This document shows positions 45,301-56,331 of a stretch of DNA of 64,000 bases, in pieces. Position 1 is the first letter of the stretch. Each line of letters opens with the position of its first letter. Source of the DNA: Larix kaempferi (lineage: Eukaryota > Streptophyta > Pinopsida > Pinales > Pinaceae); contig BSBM01000779.1 in the NCBI GenBank assembly GCA_027924585.1, forward strand, positions 13,233,001 through 13,297,000. The letters are read 5' to 3'. Made by a program: the position numbers and the translations under genes. A model generated the notes under the pieces. That model was given only the letters and a program-made list of their open reading frames with translations. It did not search any database and had not been told where the DNA came from.

Positions 45301-46495
45301 GAATTTATAACAATGGAATGCATAGTATTATCTTCTGAAAATAGATAGAGATAATTTGAAAATCTAGATCTGTGCAGAGAGAAAGTGTTTTTCTTTTATT
45401 ACTAAGTTAAGAAAATGCTATATATTTGTTTATGATATGCTGATCTATTTTTTGAGTTTTAGACATATAATGGAAGAATTTAAATGAACATTATAATATT
45501 AATCTAATCATTCAAATGGAATTCTGCCCATCGTTCATATGTATTAATTCTACTTCTATGTACTCGAGTAATGTACAGAAAACATTACGGGAAAAATGCA
45601 ATAAGGATTTTAATCAATCATCTCATTTACTTAACCATCCTTATACCAAATCATCTCTAGGTCAAAAATTGAAACAGTTCTTCTGTATAACTATAAATAC
45701 TAAATCTACAAATGCAGTAAATCATTTAACTGTAAACAATAAGACAGAACAATAGAACCTGATTGATTGTAGGAGAAACAAAAAACCCAAGGAGCCTGTT
45801 CCACCCAACCTACTCCTGAAGATAGCCAGATTACTTGCCTTAGGACCCCAGAGCCTGTTCACTGAACCACTAGGAATAAGAACCTGTAGAAGATTTAGGT
45901 CATCTACTGTAGAAACAAAGTAGTTCATCCAGTCCTATAGACTTAGCAGTGAAAGAGACCTGCACCAACACCTCTTCTTCTCTTCTCAGAATATTTTCAG
46001 CAGCCTCACAATGCACTTCCACTTAGCCTCCCTATTCGAATCTCTCAGTGATCACCTGATACACTTGAGGAATTATTACTACAGAAAAAAATGTAGAGTT
46101 TCCTGCTCAATTCAAATTGCCTTATCTAGGCTGCCTAGGCCTTTTAATGGTTAACCTGGTCATTAATGAGCCATCAGCTCTATTCCACCCACCTGGGGGA
46201 TAATGCCACAAATTTAGGGGTAGTTGTCCCATAACCAATAGCTAGTGGTGGAGTGAAAATGCTGACATATGTCCCATGCCTTCTAACAGCTTCCATTCCT
46301 TCTAGTGGGTTAGTGAACACTCATTTAAAAGTTCCCTTGGGTGTTTGTATCCTGTTTTAATTTATTAAATAATAATAATATGTCATTACAATCATCCTTG
46401 ACCAGATTTGGTCATAATTACAAAACTTTGTAATTATTATTTAACATAATGTTTTTGCAAAAAAAAAAATAGTCTCAAAATTTGGGTAGGTGACA
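42376..46495 (-). repeat. gypsy 3' LTR (4,120 bp)
   Basis: Plus-strand text starts TGTAACATCCC and ends GGTAGGTGACA, so on the minus strand the LTR begins TGTCACC and ends TGTTACA. It is collinear with 51356-56198 over its whole length. No ORF over 80 codons is shared by both LTRs. It preserves the empty site of the solo LTR found in its twin ('gctgaaatacacaac', near 44680). Confidence 0.95.
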
Positions 46496-46509
46496 TACAC
46501 CCCCCCTTA
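46496..46509 (-). other. polypurine tract of the gypsy element
   Basis: The minus strand reads TTAAGGGGGGGTGTA next to the 3' LTR start TGTCACC. It would prime plus-strand DNA synthesis. Confidence 0.9.
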
Positions 46510-46535
46510 AGTCTCAACATCGTCCTTGATGTTGT

Positions 46536-47770
46536 TCATTCACTTTCTGAGTGTTCCTGAAACAAAGTTGGGTGTGCTACCCGCATACTACTCTCCAAAT
46601 CCCATGTTGCCTCTTCCGGCCTAAGGTGCTTCCATTGCACCTTTACCTTCCTAATGGTGCGATTTCGGAGTAGAGTTTCCCTCCTTTCAAGGATACAGTC
46701 TGGTTCCACCTGAAAATCTCCATCTTGTTCCACCTGTACATCATTCCAATTTATGACATGAGTAGCAGCATGCACATATTTCTTTAAAACTAAAATATGA
46801 AAAACGTTATGTATTTTTATATTTCGTGGCAAAGCTAGTTGATATGCCATGGGTCCAACCCTTGACAAAATTTCAAAAGGACCACAATACCTGGGTGCCA
46901 TCTTGGCACAGCTTCCCAGTTTTAATGAACTCTTCTTTGGTCTTACCTTAATGAAAACATGCTCACCAACCTAGAACTCTTTATGAGTCCTTTTTAGATC
47001 TGCTTGAATTTTTTTCCTATCTTGGGTAGCTTTAAGATTTCTTTGTACCTGTTGCACAGTTAGTTCTATTTCCTTAAACAATTCAGGTCCTAAAATAACT
47101 CTATTAACTGTATCATTCTAAGAAACTGGTATATTACATTTTCTACCATAAAGAATTTCAAAAGGGCTAAGCCTGGCTAACGCATGATAATGGTTGTTAT
47201 ATGCAAATTCTGCTAAATGCAAATAGTCCTCCCACTTACCAGGTTGATCCTTAACATACATCCTTAGCCTGTCTTCCAATATCTGATTCACCCTTTCTGT
47301 CTGTCCATCCATTTGTGGATGAAATGTCGTGCTGAAATTTAAAGTTGTATTCAACCCTTTAAACAAATATCTCCAGAAATTTCTAGTAAACTTAGAATCG
47401 CGGTCTAAAACTATCACTTTTGGTATTCCATGCAATCAAAAAATCTGTTTCATAAAAATTTCTACAATGTCTGGAGACTTATGAGTAGTTTTTACTAGTA
47501 TAAAATGTGCTTCCTTGCTGAGTTTATCCACTACCACCATGATGGAATCATTTTTTTTCCGATTCTTGTGTAGTCCAATATCAAAATCTATGCTTATGAT
47601 CTCCCATTTCCTGCTAGGTATAGGTAATGGATGTAACGGTCCAGCCGGATGTTGATGTTCAACTTTTACTTTTTTACAGTCAAAGCATTTAGCTATATAT
47701 TCTGCTACTTCATCCTTCATCCTAGGCCATTAATACTCTTTCCGTAACATAATGATGGTTTTCTGATAAC
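46536..47770 (-). pseudogene. gypsy integrase with chromodomain-like C-terminus
   Basis: Read leftward. Zinc-binding Cys pair in AKCFDCKK (residues 12 and 15 of the 47436-47720 frame), first catalytic Asp in IISIDFDIG, then KLSKEAHFI. A TGA stop interrupts before HGIPKVIVLDRDSKF, which carries the second Asp. The Glu is in DGQTERVNQ, 35 residues after that Asp, so the DD35E triad is complete. Another stop follows IPVS. The last frame (46536-46901) has the GPF motif (residues 7-9) and a chromodomain-like end (about residues 65-114: DCILERRETLLRNR, VKVQWKHLRPEEATW). Chromodomains guide chromovirus integration to marked chromatin. At least three stops make it inactive. Confidence 0.92.
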
Positions 47771-47970
47771 CTGGATGGCCAAAATAATGACTTTTGTGCA
47801 TCTCATCTAAAATCACAATTTTTATCTTTGGTACATTGGGTACATATAATCCATTCTTGTACAACAGCAATACATTTTTTTTTAACCTGTAGTCTGCCAT
47901 AGAATTTTCAGAATTACTTTTTGTTGTCCTTTCATGTAAATCTCTATACTCTTCGTCAGTTTTAATCCCT

Positions 47971-49442
47971 TCAAAAAATCTGATTTTCTAAATCTGTTGT
48001 GTATGTACTGATGGCTAAAATAAAAGTTAACTTTGCATTACGACTTAAAGCATCAACAACTTTGTTCTCTTTACCCTTTATACGCTGAATTTCAAAATCA
48101 TATTCACTTAGAAAGGTTAGCCATCTAGCATGTCTAGCATTCAAATTCATTTGATCTAGTAAATACTTTAGCCCCATGTTATCTGTCATCAAAGTAAATT
48201 TTCTGCCAATAAGATGGTGACGCCACATTTTCAAGGCACGTATTACTGCTAATAATTCCAGATCATATGTAGACTAATTTTTCTCAGGTATTTTTAGCTT
48301 TCTAGACTCATATGTAACATCATGTCCTTCTTGTGTTAGAACTCCACCGAGTCCGTCATTACATGCGTCCGTGCATACTATAAAATCTTTATTAGGATCT
48401 GCAATTCTTAGAATAGGTGTTGTAGTTAGTAATTCCTTCAACTTCTGAAAACTGTCTGCACACTTTTGATCCCATACAAACTTCTTCCCCTTCTTCTGTA
48501 AGGAGGTTATGGGGTTTGCAATCTTTGAAAAACCTTCTATGAATTTTCTATAATATCATGTAATCCCCATAAATGATCGAATGTTCGTCACATATTTAGG
48601 AACAGGCCATTCATTAATGGCCTTTATCTTATCAGGATCAACCGAAATTCCTTCCTTAGAGATTATGTGACCTAAATACTGAATCTTATCCTTGCGAAAT
48701 TCACACTTACTAAACTTAGCATATAACTGATGATCTCTCAGAACTTGTAAAATAATATGTAGATGTTCGTCATGTTCTTCCTTACTTTTAGAATATACTA
48801 GAATGTCATCTATGAACACAATGACGAACTTATCCAAATACTTGTGCAGAATATTATTCATTAAACACATAAATACTGTCGGGGCATTAGTAAACCCAAA
48901 TGGATGACTACGAACTCATAATGTCCATATCGAGTTCTAAAGGCTGTTTTAAAAATATCCTCATCCTTCACACGAACTTGATGATATCCTGACCTCAAAT
49001 CAATCTTTGAAAATATCGTTGCTCCACGCAGCTAATCAAATAGATTGTCTATGCGGGGAAACGGAGATCGATTCTTGATTGTCATCTTATTCAGTTGGCG
49101 ATAATCTATGCAAAGTCTTAAAGTGCCATCCTTCTTCTTAACAAATATAACAGGTGCTCCCCAAGGAGACACGCTGGGTCTTATATAGTTTTTATCAATC
49201 AGTTCCTTCAATTGTGATTTCAACTCATTTAATTCCAGTGTATTCATCCTATATGGAGCTTTGGAGTTCGGTACCACACCCGGTATCAGCTCAATGGTAA
49301 AATCTAGATCTCTCTTTGGGGGTAACCCCGAAATCTCTTCTGGAAAAACATCCTGGAATTCTTTTAGGATAGGTATATATTCTAGTTTCATTTTGTCTTG
49401 TTTTGTAATTGACTCCTCATGTACTACATTCACTGCAAACAT
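47971..49442 (-). pseudogene. gypsy reverse transcriptase and RNase H
   Basis: Copies element RNA into DNA. The frame 49032-49442 gives [40 protein letters not shown] and [21 protein letters not shown] stop at 49032-49034 interrupts before [14 protein letters not shown] frameshift near 48893 precedes [11 protein letters not shown], and the catalytic site [12 protein letters not shown] (48805-48816 for F-I-D-D) is intact. A TGA stop follows SFMGIT (near 48556). RNase H text includes CTDACNDGLGGVL, LELLAVIRALKMWRHHLIG, TLMTDNMGLKYLLDQ and VVDALSRN, with one more stop near 48280. Order and length are normal for gypsy pol; four disabling lesions are visible. Confidence 0.93.
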
Positions 49443-49568
49443 CTTACATCATTTTCTAATTGCTCTTTTTACTTGCATAGCTAAAATTTGTCTAAGTGAT
49501 GTCTTTCTAGGAATACCCTTTACTTCTACTGTTTCTCCCTCATCATTTAAACAAGTAAAATTTTTCTC

Positions 49569-51218
49569 TTAACAATTCAAAATAACATGATGTGATTCTA
49601 ACCAATCCATTCCAATTAAGATGTCATAGGATTCTAAAGGTAAAACATTTAGCTTGGTTTGTGTCTTTAACTGATTCATAGATAAAACACGACTTTTAAC
49701 AAAATCAGACACTTTCCTTTGTGTTCCTGTTGCTAGTCTAACTAACCAGGATTTATTAAATTTTTCTGTTTTTAGATTAAATTTTTTCACTATATCCGGA
49801 GATTTATAACTCAGGCTAGCGCCTGGATCAATCAAAATAGAAACTGGGTAGTTTTGTAGCATACCTTCAATCTCTACCATAGATACTTGATGCTCTGCTT
49901 GCCTGTTGTCTTGAGATGCATTAATTCTGGGCATGTCTCTTGCCAAGTCTCCCACAGTAGGTTCAGCTTGTATGGAGTGAATATTATTGGTTGTCTGCTT
50001 CCTTTTGGGGCAATCGGAAGCATAATGAGGACCTTGACACTCAAAACATTTTATAGGTATCCTATGGTCATTAGTTCTGGTAGCATTGGGTGTATTTCTA
50101 GGAGCTGTAAAATTCTGCTGCTGATTATTTCTGAGACTGTTTCCTTGGAAATTTCGATTTGAAAAATTTTTCTTTTGAAAACTGGAATTTCCACTGAACC
50201 TAAAATTTTTCTTCTTCAGCTCAAAGTTGGGTTTATGATTTTTCCAGTTAGATATCCCTTCTCTTTTTCGGTTAACATCATAGCAGAAAGTTGCTTTCCT
50301 CATGGCTTCTTCTAAGGTCTTCAGATTGTCATACTCTATTCTGTCCTTGATGTTGAAAGGTAGAAAACTCAGATACCTCTGAATCTTTGGTTTTTCCTCC
50401 ACAAGATATGGCACATACCTTAGCAAATTCAAAAATTTGTTGTTCAGTTCTTTCATGTTCATGGTTCCCAATTTTAGATCATAAAATTTCTTAGACTTTT
50501 CTTCGTAATACTGTTTAGAAAGGAATTTCTTCTTGAAGTACCGTTTAAAAGTGCTCCAATTCACATCTTTGTCCTTGATACCCTTCACTCTTTTGATGTA
50601 CTGCCACCAAATATCTACCTTACCGATCAGGTTGTATATGGCCATCTTTGCTTTTAATGATTCTGAATAATCATAGATTTGAAAGTATTTCTTCATGCCA
50701 AACAACCATGCTTCAGATGTCTCTCCTTTCTCAGTTTCACCATTGAAAGTTGGGGGTTTGATTTTTTTGAACTCCCCAGAAATTTCTTCATACTGTTTGT
50801 GGATTTTTCTTCTTGGTTTGTAATCCCCTTCACTGCTATCACTTGAATAATTGCGTTTCTTTTTATGTATCTCATTTGCAGCTCCTGATGATGTTGAACT
50901 GTTATCATCAGTTTTCACTTTCTTATCATTGTTCCCATGAGGTAAGTCTTCAATCTTGGAGGTATTTTCAACCCTTCTATCCTGTTCATCCGTTGGACAC
51001 TGATCGAACAGTACTTGGTTCATTTCTTCTTGTGCCTTCAGAATTCTCTCATTATCTTGTTTAACAAATCTTATTTCTGTCTTCAACTCCTGAAAGGCAC
51101 GTAACAATTCTAATGAATTGTCATTCAATTCACCATGGACTTCTTCTTCATAATGTTGTCCAGTGCTATGAATGTTTGGTTGAAATCTATCCTCCATGTG
51201 TTCAACTGATCCTTCCAT
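49569..51218 (-). CDS. gypsy Gag-protease, open frame of 549 codons
   Basis: This is the longest intact frame of the window. It starts with an ATG about 120 bases after the primer-binding site. Residues 50-80 (LLRAFQELKTEIRFVKQDNE) are coiled-coil-like. The Gag core is at about 170-315 (EAWLFGMKKYFQIYDYSE, WSTFKRYFKKKFLSKQYYEE). A basic Asn-rich linker leads to the zinc knuckle CFECQGPHYASDC (residues 391-403, CX2CX3HX4C), which packages RNA. The protease follows with ILIDPGASLS (Asp at 464), where the usual D-[S/T]-G is D-P-G, then YDILIGMDWL. It ends at TAA, separated from the reverse transcriptase by about 125 bases with stops. Whether a D-P-G site works is doubtful. Confidence 0.92.
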   Translation of the reverse strand: MEGSVEHMEDRFQPNIHSTGQHYEEEVHGELNDNSLELLRAFQELKTEIRFVKQDNERILKAQEEMNQVLFDQCPTDEQDRRVENTSKIEDLPHGNNDKKVKTDDNSSTSSGAANEIHKKKRNYSSDSSEGDYKPRRKIHKQYEEISGEFKKIKPPTFNGETEKGETSEAWLFGMKKYFQIYDYSESLKAKMAIYNLIGKVDIWWQYIKRVKGIKDKDVNWSTFKRYFKKKFLSKQYYEEKSKKFYDLKLGTMNMKELNNKFLNLLRYVPYLVEEKPKIQRYLSFLPFNIKDRIEYDNLKTLEEAMRKATFCYDVNRKREGISNWKNHKPNFELKKKNFRFSGNSSFQKKNFSNRNFQGNSLRNNQQQNFTAPRNTPNATRTNDHRIPIKCFECQGPHYASDCPKRKQTTNNIHSIQAEPTVGDLARDMPRINASQDNRQAEHQVSMVEIEGMLQNYPVSILIDPGASLSYKSPDIVKKFNLKTEKFNKSWLVRLATGTQRKVSDFVKSRVLSMNQLKTQTKLNVLPLESYDILIGMDWLESHHVILNC

Positions 51219-51341
51219 ACCTGTAATTTAGAAAATAAATTTCTGTATACAAAATAATTTAATTAGTAAAGGTTTTTACGGTCATAAAATTTTTATGTTG
51301 CATGTTCTTTGGACCTTTTCAGGCCGAGAGTTCGAACATGA

Positions 51342-51353
51342 GCTCTGATACCA
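51342..51353 (-). other. primer-binding site, initiator tRNA-Met (gypsy)
   Basis: The minus strand reads TGGTATCAGAGC two bases after the 5' LTR end (TGTTACA). It is the standard complement to the 3' end of plant initiator methionine tRNA. Confidence 0.95.
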
Positions 51354-53675
51354 CATGTAACATCTTGGAAATTCACAAAAATTAAAAAAACATTGAATAG
51401 CGTTAGAATTGTATTTACTAATGCGGAATTAAAATAAATACTTCTCCTCTTAACTAATAACAATTATGATAACGACAATTCATACTTCTTAACACAAAAT
51501 ACGACATTAGTTTTGCTTGTGTTAATTATAAATGTTTCAATCAAGTTTGTGACTGTCATACGGAGTTCTGATTATTGTCTTATTATGAAATGAAATCAAA
51601 ATCTACATTAAAATGATATGGATGTTCAGTTATATTTTCATGATACTATGTCAATGTTCTGTCAAGTATAAATGTTTACAAGTGTTAACCGTTACTCTTC
51701 TTTTGATGATGAAAGGGGTCATAAGAGTACCCTGAGGCTTACTTAGCATTTTATGCTAAAGAATTTGGACTTTCCCTTCCGCAGATACAGGTAAGGTGAC
51801 ACACCAGTTCAAGTGATACAAACATAATATAAGGAGTACTTATCAGTTAGCCTTCAAGATTTCTGCAAATAAAATTTCTAAGGTACTAATACAATGATCC
51901 ATCTATAGTTTGTTTTAATAACTAAACAACTCAGACGTCTTCTTTATTTATCAAATGAATGGTGATAATAGAGTGTCGAAGATTTCACAAAGGATAACAT
52001 GCGTTGTTAATGTTGACATGAGAATAACATGATTTATAAATCATATGCTATATGCATGATATTTGTGTATTAATATAATGTTCACACCTTATGTATATTA
52101 CATAGTTATTGCAAGCTATATGCATTTCTCATAGCATAAGATTTAGATGCAATTCCTGTAGCATTCTACTATATGCAATATATTTTTATAATATGCAAAC
52201 TATGTGTTACTTATATGCCTAACTATAATTTTAACTATCTAAAGGCTTAACTATATGCCAAGTGTTTAGGCATGGTTCCTATGTAATAACAATACAGATA
52301 CTATGAGTATCAATGCAAGCCTTTAAACATACACTTGATACCTAAAGGGGTTCATACAAAGGTATTAACATATGCTTATAATGTGACAGGATTACCTTCG
52401 ATCCTCGAATCAAAGTAATATATGAACATGGTCATTAATGTTGAAGTGGGAGATGTGCTGGCAGGTGATAGTGAACCAATCTTGTCATTTATTATACTCA
52501 TCTACCAACTCTGTGGAAATCCTCATTGGGTGCCATCGTGGCACTTAACTCATGAGTGCATCATGATGAAGTAGCCATCTTGATCGAACTGTAAGTGTTT
52601 TGGTTTGAACATGATCCAATTCGTATCCACGGTGGCAATGGTTATCAATGGAGTCATAAATAGGGTGGTTTCTTGGAATTACGTGATAATGTGATACGTG
52701 ATCTCCACCGTTGATCTTACACTGTTCTTGGGCTTTGGGACTTAACCCTAAGCCTCCACCAAAACATCATATTTACTGTTATTTCTTTGCCATTCATTGT
52801 GTCGAGAGTGGTTTTGAGAGAGGCCAACCGGCCTGTGAATAGTTAGGGTTTGATAGCTGGTTTTTGAGGGTTCCTCCAGTGATTTGAACCTGTGACCTAA
52901 GAAGGATTACCATCACAAGACACACATGTAAGAGTCAAGCTCAGGCGTAGACATTTCCTGTCTGTCTTGGGTATTCGGAAAGCTCAGGTATTATCATACT
53001 GATTGTCGAAGATTTTGGCTTTTGCAAAGATTTTCTTGGAATGCACCTTCTCCAGTTTTGATAACGGGATCAGTGTTAAAAATTGTTGAACCCAATGCTA
53101 TGAGTATAAAGTCTATGCTCGCAAGTTGTATGCAACTCAGGGTTTTCGAGTCTGTTGTTGAAGCTGTTGGATTCGGCTTTCATTTCTTTTCAAAAAGAAG
53201 GTAATGTCTCCTCTGTAGTTTCTTTTTGGTTTAAATGCTATCGTATCTAATGTTGCATGATTTGCTTAGGTTTAACCTCATTTGTGATAACTACAGGTAC
53301 GATCACTCCCATGGCTTCATCCTTTAGTTTAGGTGGGAACTATTGTGTGAAATGGTAAGTCTCGGTAGTTTCCCTCATGGATTCTCTTGGCAACATGTTG
53401 GTTTTGAAATGGTTGGAGCTTTCGGCCTTTTGATGAAGCCGTTAAAGTTGCAATGCTTTCGTTCTATAAGCGATGTAGGGAGGATGAGATCCTTGACCTA
53501 CCCTCATAATGTACTTCTCAGTTTTAATATGTTGAAATGTGTTTCTTGTTTATCAGGGTTTTATCCCTCGACTTCAAGATAATGCCGAAGGGTTCGACCC
53601 TTGGTTTTTACATCGTGTCTTCAACAATGTTTTGTGTTTGACTGTTATCAATGTCGTTGTCTTTAGATGTTAGCT

Positions 53676-54386
53676 GAAATTGTTAACACCCAAAAAGTGC
53701 TCACTACCTCATCTACCCCATTACATGACTCATTTGTCCATATTTCCTACCATATTTGCCTCCAAAAGGCCAAAAAATCATTAAAAAAGACTCCAAAAGG
53801 CCAAAAAACCCCTTTTTCTCCCAAAATAATCCAAAATTCCTCCAAAATAACAAAAACCCTCTAAAAAAGGAATAAAAAAAATACAAAAAAGAGGAAAAAG
53901 AGGGAAAAAGGAAGCAAAAACCCTATACAGCTGACCTAAACCATATGGTGCCCAAAACCACGGGCCAGCACTCCACCACTAAAAACCTATAAATAGGTGA
54001 TGGAGGCCCCTCATTTCATATCCACAGTCAACAACACCCTTACTCTGCCAAAATCACCCCTGAAACCCTAGCTCACCCTTGAGCTACTTTCACATTTGAG
54101 TGCCCCTTTGGCCCATTTCCAAAACCCTTTGGAGAAAGAGAAAGGAACAAAACTGGAGCTTGGAAGCAACCCTCTTGGACTGCTGCAAAGGCTTCACCAA
54201 CCTTCACATTGGAGGTATAATCAATACAAAAACCATTTTTATTATCTTGTCTTTTCTGTTTTATGCACATGCTTAGAGTAGTTACTATTTTACTATACTG
54301 TTTTTCTGAACTACTACTAAGGAGTCCCTTCTCCTTAGTAGGTGCTCATTTGCACAAGCTAGGGTGAAAACCCTAGCTACAGAAAT
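53676..54386 (+). mobile_element. solo LTR, 701 bp, with GAAAT target duplication
   Basis: The inserted element is 53681-54381, starting TGTTAACACCC and ending CTAGCTACA. GAAAT lies on both sides (53676-53680 and 54382-54386), and the twin gypsy LTR shows the empty site. It has no interior. A strong TATA box (53987-53997) and a plant-style leader with 'aaaccctagct' suit a U3-R-U5 order in plus sense. This is the innermost and therefore youngest level of the nest. The orientation is inferred from the TATA box. Open frames inside are incidental. Confidence 0.95.
53987..53997 (+). promoter_or_regulatory. TATA box of nested solo LTR
   Basis: CTATAAATAGG, a near-ideal plant TATA element, about 310 bases into the LTR. 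If active it would transcribe rightward, antisense to the surrounding gypsy LTR. Confidence 0.6.
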
Positions 54387-56203
54387 CCACAACTAAATGT
54401 TCTGTGTGGAAAGATATTTATGTTTCGACAATTTGTTTTTTTTTTTTGGTCGAGAGTCAATTCTAAATCTCTTGCTACTGTAAATTTTGATAATGAACAA
54501 ATATCTATGATCTGTTTGAAATCTGAAAATGTCTAAATTGTTATTTTTGATACAAGGGTTTGGCCAAAGAATTGTTTAAGATACTGAATACATTTTTCTT
54601 GTTTTGATTAAAAGAAATTGTAACTCTAAGGAATGAGTGTTTATAATTGAAAGTTTGATAAAAGTTGTTTAAGAAAGTGTCCTCTGGACCAGTTGTGATC
54701 CTGTCATGTTAATGTAAAAGATTTGTTTTCCTTTACTAAGGGTTTCGATCCCATGTCGATCGCAATACAATGGAATGCTAAATAATAAAGATAAAGTGTT
54801 AGGGTTTTGCTTATGTTGAGAGTGTTCGAATTTAATAGCTGTAGTTTGATAAATAAAATGGATATGGGTATTGAAATAAAATAGTGATATTTAGTGATGA
54901 GAATAATATGTATCTATTTATTGTTTGTAAGTAACAACTCTGTAAAGAAGAATATTTGCAACCATTAAATTTTCTAAAAAATAATAAAGTCTAAAACAAT
55001 TGGATTTATAACAATGGAATGCATAGTATTATCTTCTGAAAATAGATAGAGATAATTAGAAAATCTAGATCTGTGGAGAGAGAAAGTGTTTTTCTTTTAT
55101 TACTAAGTTAAAAAAATGCTATATATCTGTTTATGATATGTTGATCTATTTTCTGAGTTTTAGACATATAATGGCATAATTTAAATGAACATTATAGTAT
55201 TAATCTAATCATTCAAATGGCATTCTGCCCATCGTTCATCTGTATTAATTCTACTTCTCTATACTAGAGTACTGTACAAAAAACAGTACGAGAAAAATGT
55301 AGAAATGATTTTAATCAATCATCTCAATTACTTAACCATCCTTATACCAAATCATCTCTAGGTCAGAAATTGAAACAGTTCTTCTGTATAACTATAAATA
55401 CTAAATCTACAAATGCAGAAAATCATTTAACTCTAAACAATAAGACAGAACAGTAGAACCTGATTGACTATAGGAGAAACAAACAACCCAAGGAGCCTGT
55501 TCCACCCAACCTACTCTTGAAGACAGCCAGATTACTTGCCTTAGGACCCCCGAGCCTGTTCACTGAACCACTAGGAAGAAGAACCTATAGAAGCTTTAGG
55601 TCATCTACTTGTAGCAACAAAATAGTTCATCCAGTCCTATAGACTTAGCAGTCAAAGAGACCTGCACCAGCACCTCTAGTTCTCTTCTCAGAATATTTTT
55701 AGCAGCCTCACAATGCACTTCCACTTAGCCTCCCTATTCGAATCTCTTAGTGATCACCTAATACACTTGAGGAATTATTTCTGCAGAAAAAAATGTAGAG
55801 TTGCCTGTTCAATTCAAATTGCCTTATCTAGGCTGCCTAGGCCTTTTAGTGGTTAACCTAGTCATTAATGAGCCATCGGCTCTCTTCCACCCACCTGGGG
55901 GATAATGCCACAAATTTAGGGGTAGTTGTCCCATAACCAATAGCTAGTGGTGGAGTGCAAATGCAGACATATGTCCCATGCCTTCTAATAGCTTCCATTC
56001 CTCCTAGTGGTTCAGTGAACACTCATTTAACAGTTCCCTTGGGTGTTTGTCTCATATTTTAATTTATTAAATAATAATAATATGCCATTACAATCATCCT
56101 TGACCGGATTTGGTCATAATTACAAAACTTTGTAATTATTATTTAACATAATGTTTTTGCAAATAAAATAAATAGTCTCAAAATTTGGGTAGGTGACAAA
56201 GTA

Positions 56204-56240
56204 CTATTGAAATTTCAAATTAAAGATAAAAAAATTAACA
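56204..56240 (+). repeat. copia 5' LTR, right segment
   Basis: These 37 bases complete the LTR cut by the gypsy element and end TTAACA, inverse to its TGTTAA start. Total LTR length without the insertion is about 1.3 kb. Confidence 0.75.
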
Positions 56241-56252
56241 TGGTATCAGAGC
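56241..56252 (+). other. primer-binding site, initiator tRNA-Met (outer copia)
   Basis: TGGTATCAGAGC directly abuts the LTR end TTAACA. It lies 43 bases right of the gypsy insertion, which proves that the gypsy element landed inside this LTR. Confidence 0.95.
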
Positions 56253-56331
56253 TTAGGGAGTGAAAGAGATAAGTTCAGAAATCAAGATTGAGCCTACATA
56301 TATCATGAGAGAGAATAGTACTTGAATACTA

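Larger units (their letters stand above)
51356..56198 (-). repeat. gypsy 5' LTR (4,843 bp including a nested solo LTR)
   Basis: Collinear with 42376-46495; without the nested 701-bp element and its 5-bp target copy it measures 4,137 bp. Transcription of the gypsy element would start within it, leftward; I could not single out its TATA box. The first 100 bases differ more from the twin than the rest. Confidence 0.95.
42371..56203 (-). mobile_element. full-length Ty3/gypsy chromovirus-like element
   Basis: The element is 42376-56198 (13.8 kb), on the minus strand. Target copies AAGTA lie at 42371-42375 and 56199-56203. LTRs of 4,120 bp and 4,843 bp (the latter holding a 701-bp solo LTR) enclose a 4.9-kb interior. 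The initiator tRNA-Met primer-binding site (51342-51353) and polypurine tract (46496-46509) sit exactly at the LTR edges. Coding order is Gag-protease, reverse transcriptase, RNase H, integrase with a chromodomain-like tail. LTRs are about 93-95% alike by eye, so the insertion is of moderate age. The LTR is nearly as long as the interior, which is unusual. Confidence 0.97.

Noticed and set aside
45516-45928. Short open frames in the gypsy 3' LTR
   Set aside because: The matching region of the twin LTR has them interrupted, so they are not maintained.
51342-51353. tRNA gene hits at GCTCTGATACCA sites (also 36621 and 56241)
   Set aside because: Only the 3' complement of initiator tRNA-Met is present; these are retroelement primer-binding sites.
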